DNA of 35,262 bases, taken from contig JADYYS010000049.1 in NCBI GenBank assembly GCA_020853525.1, forward strand, positions 1 through 35,262, read 5' to 3'. Below the pieces are notes generated by a model. It saw only the letters and a program-made list of their open reading frames with translations. It did no database searches and was not told the DNA's origin. This DNA comes from Ardenticatenales bacterium (lineage in GTDB: Bacteria > Chloroflexota > Anaerolineae > Epilineales > Epilineaceae). Both the position numbers and the translations under genes were made by a program. Position 1 is the first letter of the stretch; each line of letters starts with the position of its first letter. Shown one piece after another: positions 16,021-24,524 of this stretch.

Positions 16021-16208
16021 TGCGGACGACGAACCACCGGCGGCTGAAGCCGGCCGGCTGGTGGCCTTCGGCCATTGCGCCCGCCTTCGCGGGCGCCTCG
16101 GACTTCTGGGTGCCCGCGGAGGCGGGCACCATGGCGGCCCGCCAGGGACGCCTGCAGCCGGCCAGCTTCAGCTGCCGGTGGATCGCGACGCACGCACCGT
16201 CGTCCGCA
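16021..16208. repeat. MITE-like palindromic intergenic repeat, copy A
   Basis: The outer ends TGCGGACGACG (16021-16031) and CGTCGTCCGCA (16198-16208) are an 11-bp perfect inverted repeat. Inside them a 24-bp inverted repeat (16034-16057 with 16158-16181, 2 mismatches) encloses two strong hairpins: GCCCGC/GCGGGC near 16080-16095 and GGTGCCCGC/GCGGGCACC near 16109-16130. A near-identical core occurs at 19826-19974. It has no coding capacity. It fills most of the 321-bp space between the two propeller genes. Confidence 0.85.
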
Positions 16209-16227
16209 GACCGTCACGTGACGGTCT
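16208..16227. terminator. 20-bp perfect palindrome at the end of propeller paralog 2
   Basis: AGACCGTCACGTGACGGTCT is a perfect palindrome. It lies between the end of repeat copy A (16208) and the duplicated holin tail (16229), and it overlaps the stop codon region of the gene ending at 16226. As RNA it could form a hairpin and stop transcription, but no U-run follows. A protein-binding site (CACGTG centre) is possible. Confidence 0.45.
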
Positions 16228-18409
16228 ACTCGTGGGCGGGGTGTTGTACGGGCTGCTCGGCGGGGGCGACAAGGGCGATCGGCGGCGGTAGGCCGACCGC
16301 GCGGAAGGACCGGACGCCGCCGAACGCGAGCGCCAGCCACACCCGTCCGTCGGGTCCGATCACCGCGTCCGTCACGTCGTTGCCGTTCAGCCAACTCCAC
16401 GCGCCGGCCCGCGTGCCGTCCGGGCGGATCCGCGCCAGCGCGCCGCCGGTGCCGGTGTACACGTTGCCGCCGTCATCGACGACCAGCGCCGTCTCGGTCG
16501 TCGAGTTCTCCGTCGACGGTCGCAGCCGCCAGGCCGGTTCGTCTTCGTAGGTGCGCCACGTGCCGTCGGCTGCCAGCCGGGCCAGGCCCTTTTGCGTGAG
16601 CAGCCACAGCGCGCCGCCCGAATCCTCCGCCATCGCGACGATGGCCTGCGATTGAACGGCAGCGGGCGTCTGTACGCCGAACCACGCGGCCGACGGCGCG
16701 TTGCGCACCAGGTTGAACCGGTCGCGTGCCGGCTCGGAGTCAGCCGTCGCCGCATCGAAGCCGACCCACACCGACCCGTCCCGGCGCGCCAGGATCGACC
16801 TCCCCCGCAGGTTGGGCAGGCCGTCGGCGGTACCGAACGTGCGCCACCGGCCGTCCGGCTGGCGCTGGTTGACGCCATACTGCGCATCCGCCGGCTGCCC
16901 TTCGGCGCGCGGATGGCCGGCAATGCACCACACTCCGCCATCCCGGTCGATGGCCAGCGGGCCGGCGGGCGCGTCGATGAGGCCTTCGCGGGCGGTGAAC
17001 CACGACCACCGGCCTTGGAGGTCGCGATGGCCGATGTCGCGGGCCGTCGACAGCCACACGCTGCCGTCGGCTGCCGCGGCCACATCGTTGACCGGGCTGC
17101 CCGTCGCCCCCACCTCGTGCGCGTAGGTCTCGATTCGGCCGCTCGCGCTGATCGTCGCGATCCCGCCGTCCGTGGCGACCCAAACGCCCCCCGATCCAAG
17201 CGCCAAGGCGCGAACACGTTCGGAAGGCAGGCCGGGCACCATGAACGTGGTGTAGCGCCCGGCGGCCGACCGGTGCACGAGCCCGCGCGGCGTGGAGAGC
17301 CAGGCCGAGCCGTCCGGGCGCAGCGCGAAGTCGCGGATCTCGTCGTCCATCACCTCAACGCGCCACGTTCGCGCATCCGGATCCTGCGGCACGACGAGCG
17401 CCCGCATGCTGGCCAGCCACGGCCGACCGGCCGCGTCGACGGCGATCGATTCGACGTTGCCGATGTCACCGTTCGCGTCCGCAGCGCGCCACGTTGCGCC
17501 CAGGTCGCCGAGGACTGCTTGTTCGAAGGCGGCGCCGTTCGGCCGCAGTCGCTCGACCTCAGGCTCGATGCCGAACTGGCCAACCGCCCACACGGTGCCG
17601 TCCGGTCCGACGGCGATGTCCCCCAACAGCGCGAACTGCGGGGCGGACGATCCGTCCGTGAACGACTCCCAACGACCGTCAGCGCGCCGGACGACGACGC
17701 CGGCGGTCATACGACCCGTGTCCGTGCGGAGCATGAACCCGAACCAGACATCGCCGTTGGACGCGGCGACGGGGTCGCCGACCTCGGCGATCCGCTCCGG
17801 ATCCCCGAGCCGGGCGGGCTCCCACGCCCGCCCCGCCTTCCGTCGCATCGCACCATCGCGCGACGCGAACCAGACACCCCCGTCGTGGTCCGCGGCAACC
17901 CGTTCGAAGTCATCGCCGCCAAACGCCCCGTCGTACCGGAGTCGCTCCGGCGACGGCAGCCAAGTCCACGCGCCCGCCGGCGTGCGCCGGTGCACCCCGT
18001 TCCAATCGGGGACCCACAGCGACCCGTCGTCACTCACGGCCAGATCGTCGGCGAATCGCCGCTCGTGCTCGTTGAACACCGCCGGTTCGGGCGCCTCACT
18101 GCCGGCCGCCGACCAGCGCACGCTCCCGCCGTTGCCGATCGTCCAGACCGCGTCGCGCCGTTCGTCGATCGCCAGGGCGTCGATGTCGTTCGGGTTCGTG
18201 AAGTACCGGACGTCCGCCACGTGCAGCGTCGGGTAGGCGGTCGGGTGCGGCGTCCGGGTCGCCGTGCCGGGCACCGGCGTCGATGGCGCGCGGGGCGGGC
18301 GGCCGTAGGCCACCGGGAAGTAGAGGTCGGTGGCCGCGTACGCACGGTGGATGGACGCGATCGCGGCGGCGACGAGAAGCAATGCGGTCAGTAAGGTGGT
18401 CCTGCGCAC
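16226..18409 (-). CDS. Secreted beta-propeller protein, paralog 2
   Basis: The start is a GTG at 18409 with GGAG upstream (GGAGAACCCCC spacing), placed directly before a signal peptide (RRTTLLTALLLVAAAIASIHRAYA). The mature 700 residues begin ATDLYFPVAYGRPP, then a short Pro/Thr linker, then 14 or more propeller-blade repeats such as VSDDGSLWVPDWNG, DHDGGVWFASRDG, ASNGDVWFGFML, AADGSVWLSTARD and GPDGRVWLALAFGG. It is longer than paralog 1 (727 against 457 residues) but clearly related: both share YFT/AFVD..DID/ELT and GGD...GGVWF segments in the same order. No kinase domain is present. The terminal 20 residues run into the duplicated holin tail. The likely role is an exported sensor or scaffold. 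Confidence 0.82.
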   Translation of the reverse strand: MRRTTLLTALLLVAAAIASIHRAYAATDLYFPVAYGRPPRAPSTPVPGTATRTPHPTAYPTLHVADVRYFTNPNDIDALAIDERRDAVWTIGNGGSVRWSAAGSEAPEPAVFNEHERRFADDLAVSDDGSLWVPDWNGVHRRTPAGAWTWLPSPERLRYDGAFGGDDFERVAADHDGGVWFASRDGAMRRKAGRAWEPARLGDPERIAEVGDPVAASNGDVWFGFMLRTDTGRMTAGVVVRRADGRWESFTDGSSAPQFALLGDIAVGPDGTVWAVGQFGIEPEVERLRPNGAAFEQAVLGDLGATWRAADANGDIGNVESIAVDAAGRPWLASMRALVVPQDPDARTWRVEVMDDEIRDFALRPDGSAWLSTPRGLVHRSAAGRYTTFMVPGLPSERVRALALGSGGVWVATDGGIATISASGRIETYAHEVGATGSPVNDVAAAADGSVWLSTARDIGHRDLQGRWSWFTAREGLIDAPAGPLAIDRDGGVWCIAGHPRAEGQPADAQYGVNQRQPDGRWRTFGTADGLPNLRGRSILARRDGSVWVGFDAATADSEPARDRFNLVRNAPSAAWFGVQTPAAVQSQAIVAMAEDSGGALWLLTQKGLARLAADGTWRTYEDEPAWRLRPSTENSTTETALVVDDGGNVYTGTGGALARIRPDGTRAGAWSWLNGNDVTDAVIGPDGRVWLALAFGGVRSFRAVGLPPPIALVAPAEQPVQHPAHE
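16229..16295 (+). repeat. Direct repeat copy 2: orphan holin-gene tail
   Basis: A 67-bp copy of 14589-14655, including the TAG stop, with about 3 mismatches. No upstream holin coding sequence is present here, so it is a duplication scar. The C-terminus of propeller paralog 2 is encoded on its opposite strand. Confidence 0.9.
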
Positions 18410-18561
18410 GGGGGTTCTCCTGAGCGAATCGACGGCCGACGTCCAAGCGCCTCGGGCGCTATGCCGACGCCATTCGGCCGAGCGGCCGTTCATTGCGCCC
18501 AAGCCTACGCAGCCGGCGTTGCGCAGTTGTTACACTGCACATTCGATCCCACCCCGTGCCC

Positions 18562-18820
18562 TCACGGCACCCGATCGAACCCCCGCGCCCCGCGCTCCGC
18601 CATCCCGACCCACACCCGCCCGCCCGGCGCGACGGCGATCTCACGCACCGCGCCAAGCGGCGGACCGTCCGCGATCTCGCCCCAGCCGCCGTCCGCCCGG
18701 CGCACGCGCAGCGGGTGCGATCGCGCGCCGACCCACAGCGTGCCATCGGGCTCGGCGGCCAACGCCGCGGCATCGCGCGTTGCGCCGAAGCACCAGGGCG
18801 GCCGGTCGGAATCCGTCGAT
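18562..18820 (-). pseudogene. Third propeller paralog, decayed C-terminal fragment
   Basis: The minus strand encodes two blade-like repeats, ALAAEPDGTLWVGARSH and EIAVAPGGRVWVGMAERG, and a stop at 18562. The order and wording match the C-terminal blades of the neighbouring propellers. Upstream of about 18820 the frame no longer looks like propeller sequence and has no signal peptide or ribosome site, so this is most likely a remnant. The rest of the 680-bp space between 18410 and 19091 holds only the hairpin at 18960-18990. Confidence 0.6.
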
Positions 18821-18959
18821 GGCCACACCGTAACGGCTGACACCAACGAGCGCGCCCGGGTTCCGCCGAATCGGTCCGGCGCATGGCTCGACGCCTGGTT
18901 CGACCCCGACAGCATCGACCCGACGACCTTAACCCGACGACTTCAACTCGAACGACAAC

Positions 18960-18990
18960 GGCCCCGGAGCAGCGTTGCCGCTCCGGGGCC
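18960..18990 (-). terminator. Strong hairpin, probable terminator of the RRM gene
   Basis: GGCCCCGGAGC (18960-18970) pairs perfectly with GCTCCGGGGCC (18980-18990), an 11-bp stem with a 9-nt loop. Minus-strand reading continues GTTGTCGTTC, weakly U-rich. It is about 100 bp beyond the RRM gene stop at 19092. Confidence 0.7.
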
Positions 18991-19091
18991 GTGTTGTGCT
19001 TTCGCGATTCAGTTGTCTTTGGCCGTCCGTCCCGCGTGGGACTTCAGGCCGTCACACCGTCACGCAGCGCGTGCGGTGCGGGTGGGGTGGA

Positions 19092-19433
19092 CTACCAGCC
19101 GCCGCGACCGCCGCCGCCGCCACCGCTCGAGCGGTAGCCGCCGCCGCCGCCACCGCCTGCGCGACCACCACCGCCGCCACCGGCCGGGCGCTCGCCCGCC
19201 TCGTTGACGGTGATCGTGCGGCCGCCCATGGACGAGTTGTTCAGGGCGCGCATCGCGGCGTCCGCGGCGTTGTCGTCGTTGAACTCGACGAAGCCGAAGC
19301 CGCGGCTGCGGCCCGTCTCGCGGTCGGTGATCACGACGGCGTCGGCCACATCGCCGTGCGGGGCGAACGTGGTGCGGAGCTCATCCGAGGTCACAGACCA
19401 CGGGAGACCACCGACAAAAAGCTTCTTGGCCAT
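19092..19433 (-). CDS. Glycine-rich RNA-binding protein with one RRM
   Basis: The 113-residue protein has one RNA recognition motif (1-78) with RNP2 LFVGGLPW (5-12) and RNP1 RGFGFVEF, followed by a Gly-rich RGG-like tail ending GGGGGGRGGW. Small RRM proteins of this type bind single-stranded RNA and in many bacteria are induced by cold or stress as RNA chaperones. AGGAGG lies 11 nt before the ATG. It is monocistronic, with a hairpin terminator downstream. Low-complexity Gly codons give the local GGC/GCC runs. Confidence 0.93.
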   Translation of the reverse strand: MAKKLFVGGLPWSVTSDELRTTFAPHGDVADAVVITDRETGRSRGFGFVEFNDDNAADAAMRALNNSSMGGRTITVNEAGERPAGGGGGGRAGGGGGGGYRSSGGGGGGRGGW

Positions 19434-19810
19434 AGGGAACAGAACCTCCTGGTTTGGCGAGACGGCACGTTGGCCGCTCGCCGATGTGGATCGGGGATGC
19501 GCAGCTTGGTCTGAGGTTCCCTACACCACACACAGGAGACCCTAGTATCGGCACACAAGTGGGGCGAACCCGTCGCCGCTAGCGCCCGTAAGACGCATCA
19601 CGCGGTGACCCTTGCCGTATCGATATCAGAGGACAACTGACGGAGCGGGAGGGCGAACTCATTGATGCATACGTTCGACACGGTGTCGAACCCACATCCT
19701 CAATGGACAACAGTATACAGCACTTTGGGCGAGTTTGCGACGAACGTCGTTAATCTTGTATCAGACCAGCGAGGGCGGAGGCTTTCGCCCCCGCCCTCGT
19801 CATGTGTCTG
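19434..19810. other. Intergenic region without a gene; two palindromes
   Basis: No convincing coding sequence is seen between the RRM gene and the repeat downstream of groEL. It holds a 19-bp palindrome GTTCGACACGGTGTCGAAC (19673-19691) and a hairpin with CGAGGGCGG (19770-19778) pairing with CCGCCCTCG (19791-19799). The stretch 19690-19760 is AT-richer than its neighbours and may hold promoters, but no clear -35/-10 pair was found. Confidence 0.6.
19770..19799 (-). terminator. Hairpin, possible terminator downstream of groEL
   Basis: A 9-bp GC-rich stem (CGAGGGCGG / CCGCCCTCG) with a 12-nt loop lies about 200 bp beyond the groEL stop, after the palindromic repeat. No U-run follows on either strand, so this call is weak. 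Confidence 0.4.
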
Positions 19811-19974
19811 CTTGCGGTCGACGGACCACCGGCGGCTAAAGCCGGCCGGCTGGAGGCCTTCGGCCATTGCGCCCGCCTTCGCGGGCGCCTCCGCCTGTTT
19901 GGGTGCCCGCGGAGGCGGGCACCATGGCGGCCCGTCAGGGACGCCCTCAGCCGGCCAGCTTCAGCTGCCGGTAG
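19811..19974. repeat. MITE-like palindromic intergenic repeat, copy B
   Basis: The core 19826-19974 is about 90% identical to 16034-16181, including both internal hairpins and the 24-bp inverted repeat (19826-19849 with 19951-19974). The left flank CTTGCGGTCGACG resembles the outer terminus of copy A; the right outer terminus is missing or diverged. It ends 22 bp before the groEL stop, so it lies in the 3' end of the groESL transcript. Confidence 0.85.
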
Positions 19975-19996
19975 AAAGCGGTCCGGTACCTCACTA

Positions 19997-21634
<1,638 letters not shown>

Positions 21635-21752
21635 TTAACAGTCTCCTTCGGATCGGGCGGACGAGGTTGTGTGCGGTCGGAAGGGCGCACGCCGTGCGCC
21701 CCTGCGCGGGTCGTCATGGGTCCGACGTCAGGTCGCGGGGGCGACGCCGGGC

Positions 21753-22052
21753 CTACGAGGCGACGCGCGCCAGGATGTCCTTCTCGCTCAACACGAGATA
21801 CTTCTTGTCGTCGATCTTGAACTGGGTGCCCGAGTACTGGGCATAAAGGACGACGTCGCCCACCTTGACGTCCATCGGGATCCGCTTGGACCCGTCCTCG
21901 TCCAGCCGGCCCGGCCCGACGGCCATGATCGTCCCGCGCTGCGGGCGCTCCTTGGCGCTCTCGGGCAGGACGATGCCGCTGGCGGTCACCTCTTCCTGTT
22001 CGATCGGCTCGACGATGACGCGGTCGCCCAACGGCTGCAGGTTCATGCCCAT
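21753..22052 (-). CDS. groS: Co-chaperonin GroES
   Basis: The 99-residue protein matches Cpn10 throughout: [18 protein letters not shown], the mobile loop [43 protein letters not shown] and [10 protein letters not shown]. The frame is open further upstream, but the ATG at 22052 (MGMNLQPLG) is chosen because it fits the family and AAGGAGG precedes it by 11 nt. It caps the GroEL ring. It is the first gene of the groESL operon, behind a CIRCE-like element. Confidence 0.97.
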   Translation of the reverse strand: MGMNLQPLGDRVIVEPIEQEEVTASGIVLPESAKERPQRGTIMAVGPGRLDEDGSKRIPMDVKVGDVVLYAQYSGTQFKIDDKKYLVLSEKDILARVAS

Positions 22053-22225
22053 AGCGTGCCATGCCTCCTTGAAGTTCGGATTCGGTTTGCGATACAGGTT
22101 GCGAAAGCGTTTGTGCCGGCCGAACGGTCGTCGGCCGACCGGACATCCCCGCCGGCGACGCCGACGATCCCCGTGGATCTCGATGCCGTCGCGGCGATGC
22201 CCGCTGCGTTCCTCGGTCGACCGCG

Positions 22226-22252
22226 TTAGCAGTCGCGGCCCGGGTCTGCTAG
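22226..22252 (-). promoter_or_regulatory. CIRCE-like operator (HrcA site) of groESL
   Basis: TTAGCAGTC (22226-22234), nine bases, then GTCTGCTAG (22244-22252). The consensus CIRCE is TTAGCACTC-N9-GAGTGCTAA. The arm length, spacing and outer TTAGCA/TGCTA bases are kept, while the inner bases differ. It sits just downstream of the promoter at 22270-22297, the usual position. HrcA-mediated heat-shock repression is inferred. Confidence 0.72.
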
Positions 22253-22269
22253 CGGACCGGGCGGGCAAG

Positions 22270-22297
22270 AGTATAGTGCGGCGCCCGAATCGAACAA
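22270..22297 (-). promoter_or_regulatory. Sigma70-type promoter of groES-groEL
   Basis: On the minus strand TTGTTC (22292-22297) and TATACT (22270-22275) are separated by 16 bp. Transcription would start near 22262, immediately before the CIRCE-like element, leaving a leader of about 210 nt before groES. Confidence 0.7.
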
Positions 22298-22340
22298 GGC
22301 GCGGGCGATTAGACGTCCGTTAGAGGTTGCCGCAACCCCC

Positions 22341-22430
22341 GTAGGGGCACCCCTCGTGGGTGCCCTTCGCCCGCCCCCAACCGGCCGCCCGATATGCCCG
22401 ACGATGGGCACCCACGAGGGGTGCCCCTAC
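22341..22430. repeat. Long perfect inverted repeat between TPR gene and groESL promoter
   Basis: A 25-bp arm (22341-22365, beginning GTAGGGGCACCCC) is repeated in perfect inverted form at 22406-22430, with a 40-bp loop. Similar GTAGGGGC...GTGGGTGCCC palindromes are familiar as dispersed intergenic elements in Chloroflexota and Cyanobacteria. The TAG stop of the TPR gene starts on the last base of the right arm. In RNA it would form a strong hairpin and could terminate the TPR transcript. Confidence 0.9.
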
Positions 22431-23581
22431 TACGGGCCGTCCTCGAACGAACACAACTTCATCCCCTCGTGCGCCGGCTGCGACGTGCTGTCCTCCGCCA
22501 GGGCCTTCTCGAACCACGGCTTGGCTTCGTCGCAGCGGTCCTGGAAGGCGAGCGCGAAGCCGAGCAGATAGTAGAAGTCCACCTGCTGCGCGCCGAGTTC
22601 GATCGCGCGCGTCAGGTGGTGGGCGGCTTCCTCCCAGTGTTTGGCGGCGTACGCCGTCCAACCCATGTGGCCGTGGCCGGGCGCGTATTCGTCGTCGGCC
22701 TTCACGGCGCGCTCGAAGCGGGAGGCGGCGGCGTCGATGTCGCCGGCGTCGTAGTCCAGCAGGCCAAGGTTGTCCCAGCCGATCGGGTCGCTCGGATCGA
22801 TCTCCGTGGCGGCCTTGAACGTATCGCGCGCCGCAGCGACGTCGCCGCCGAAACGGTGGATGCGGCCGATGTCGATCAGGAACAGCGTGTTCCGCGGCTC
22901 CAGCTCCGCGGCCCGCCGGTAGTGCTCGAGCGCCGAGGCCGACGCGCCCCGCGCCTCCCACGCCATCCCGAGCGCCCGCGCCGCGTACGCGTCGTCCGGC
23001 CCGCGCTCGACGGCCTTCTCGGCTTCGGCGAGCGCGGGGTCCCACCGCCCCGCCCCGGCGTACGCTTCGGCCAGCGCCGCACGCCCGCCGGGGTTGTCCG
23101 GATCCAGATCGACCGCCTTCAGCGCGGCGTCGATCGCGCCCTCGGAGTCGCCGCCCCAGTCCAGCGCAACGGCCAGCGCGGCCTGCGCGTCGCTGGCGTC
23201 CGGCGCCGCCGCGACAGCCGTGGCCGCCGCATCCGCCGCGTCCGCATACCGCCGCCGCGCCGCCAGCCGCCGCACGCGCGCCAGCGCCACGTCGGCCCGC
23301 GTCGGGTCGATCGCCTGTGCCGTGGCCCACGCCGCGAGCGCCTCGCTCTGCCGCCCGGCCACGCGCGCCGCCTCGGCCGTCGCAAGCGTCACCGGGAGCG
23401 GCGGCGTCGCGGTCGGGCCGGGGGTGGGCGAGGGCAGGTAGCGCGAGATCGCGTTGCGGACGATCGTCGGGCGCTCGCGCAGGTAGATGGCGCCCGCCAG
23501 GAGCACCAGCGCGGCCACGAGGGGCCAGCGGCGGGGCTTGCGGCGGTGGGGATCGCGGGGGGCATCGGGGGAGAAGAACAC
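22430..23581 (-). CDS. Membrane-anchored tetratricopeptide-repeat protein
   Basis: The 383-residue protein has a basic N-terminus (RRKPRRW), one transmembrane segment (about 20-35, PLVAALVLLAGAIYL), a Pro/Thr-rich linker (50-63), and then about eight TPR units of 34 residues (for example AALAEAYAGAGRWDPALAEAEKAVERGPDD, and LGLLDYDAGDIDAAASRFERAVKADDEY). It probably acts as an extracytoplasmic or membrane-attached scaffold. The first codon would be a GTG with no ribosome site, so the exact start is uncertain. It ends in the inverted repeat at 22341-22430. Confidence 0.85.
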   Translation of the reverse strand: MFFSPDAPRDPHRRKPRRWPLVAALVLLAGAIYLRERPTIVRNAISRYLPSPTPGPTATPPLPVTLATAEAARVAGRQSEALAAWATAQAIDPTRADVALARVRRLAARRRYADAADAAATAVAAAPDASDAQAALAVALDWGGDSEGAIDAALKAVDLDPDNPGGRAALAEAYAGAGRWDPALAEAEKAVERGPDDAYAARALGMAWEARGASASALEHYRRAAELEPRNTLFLIDIGRIHRFGGDVAAARDTFKAATEIDPSDPIGWDNLGLLDYDAGDIDAAASRFERAVKADDEYAPGHGHMGWTAYAAKHWEEAAHHLTRAIELGAQQVDFYYLLGFALAFQDRCDEAKPWFEKALAEDSTSQPAHEGMKLCSFEDGP

Positions 23582-23654
23582 GGCGGGCGATGGTAGCGGG
23601 GGGTGGGGGTGGGGGGCAAGGGGGCGCAGGACGACATTGCCCAGTCACCCTTCG

Positions 23655-24191
23655 TCAGTCGTCCTCGTCCTCTTCCTCGTCGTCCCCGTCCTCGTCTCCC
23701 GCCTCATCCTCATCCCCGCCCTCCGCCGCCGCCGGATCCGGCGTGGCGTACGCGCTCGCGGCGCCGTGCTCGTAGACCAGCGCGCCGCCCGAGTGGCCCA
23801 CTTCGTAGCCGAACCACACGAGGGCGATGGCGACGACCGGCGCCACATGGCGGGCGATGTGACCGGGCTTGCCCTTCACGAATCCCACGAGGGTGATCGC
23901 AGCAGTGAGGATCGCGAGGTTGCGGAACAGCTCGCCCTCCTCCTCGTGCTCGTGCAACAGCCGGTCGCCGATGACCTCCTCGACCTTCTCGCCCGACTCC
24001 TCGCCGGTGTTCGTCGCGACGAACGCCGAGATCGCCAGCAGGACCGAGACGGCCGCGGCGATGCCCCAGGCGGTGCGCACGGCCGCGCCGCGGCGGACGG
24101 CGAACAGCGCGCCGAGGAGCACGATCGGCTGGAGGACCATCAGCACGATCGGAAAGTGGACGACGGCGGGATGAAGCGGATCGGGATACAT
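23655..24191 (-). CDS. DUF2231-family integral membrane protein with acidic tail
   Basis: The ATG at 24191 (MYPDPLHPAVVHFPIVL) was chosen because it begins with the diagnostic HPxxVHFPI motif and has AGGAG 10 nt upstream. The 178-residue protein has four hydrophobic segments and, between the second and third, a charged loop (GEESGEKVEEVIGD...HEHEEEGE). The last 30 residues are almost all Asp/Glu/Gly. DUF2231 proteins are found in many bacteria, often near redox or haem-associated genes; the function is not established. It is on the same strand as the TPR gene, 73 bp upstream of it. Confidence 0.85.
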   Translation of the reverse strand: MYPDPLHPAVVHFPIVLMVLQPIVLLGALFAVRRGAAVRTAWGIAAAVSVLLAISAFVATNTGEESGEKVEEVIGDRLLHEHEEEGELFRNLAILTAAITLVGFVKGKPGHIARHVAPVVAIALVWFGYEVGHSGGALVYEHGAASAYATPDPAAAEGGDEDEAGDEDGDDEEEDEDD

Positions 24192-24256
24192 CGTCGCGGG
24201 TCTCCTGTGAAGGGTGCGGGTTGAGCATGCGAACCGGGAGTATGCGCCCCGAACCA

Positions 24257-24285
24257 TGGACACGGCCAGCTCCGGGCGATATAAT
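24257..24285 (+). promoter_or_regulatory. Near-consensus sigma70 promoter facing the NHL gene
   Basis: TGGACA (24257-24262), 17 bp, then TATAAT (24280-24285). The -10 box is a perfect consensus match in a very GC-rich region. It would give a leader of about 230 nt before the ATG at 24525. Nothing else was recognised in the 333-bp space between the divergent genes. Confidence 0.65.
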
Positions 24286-24524
24286 GGCACGCGCTTGTGT
24301 CAACGCCACGCCGGCGCGGACATGGGACAGGGGGGAAGCGAGGCGGACGGGCGGCGCGGAGGGCAGCGGTGCGGGCGATGGGCTTCGCATCGCGGCCGGA
24401 CAGACCGTTGGAGTCCGCTTCCGGAACGTTCGATCGCCGCCATGGCCGCCCGGACGCGGGCTAGGCTCGGCCCCCGTTCCCGTGGTCCGTTTGTCGACTG
24501 GGCGCCAGGACCGATCGAGCGATC

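Noticed and set aside
16226-18409. Hybrid two-component sensor kinase.
   Set aside because: The blades resemble regulator propellers, but there is no transmembrane segment after them and no histidine kinase or receiver domain.
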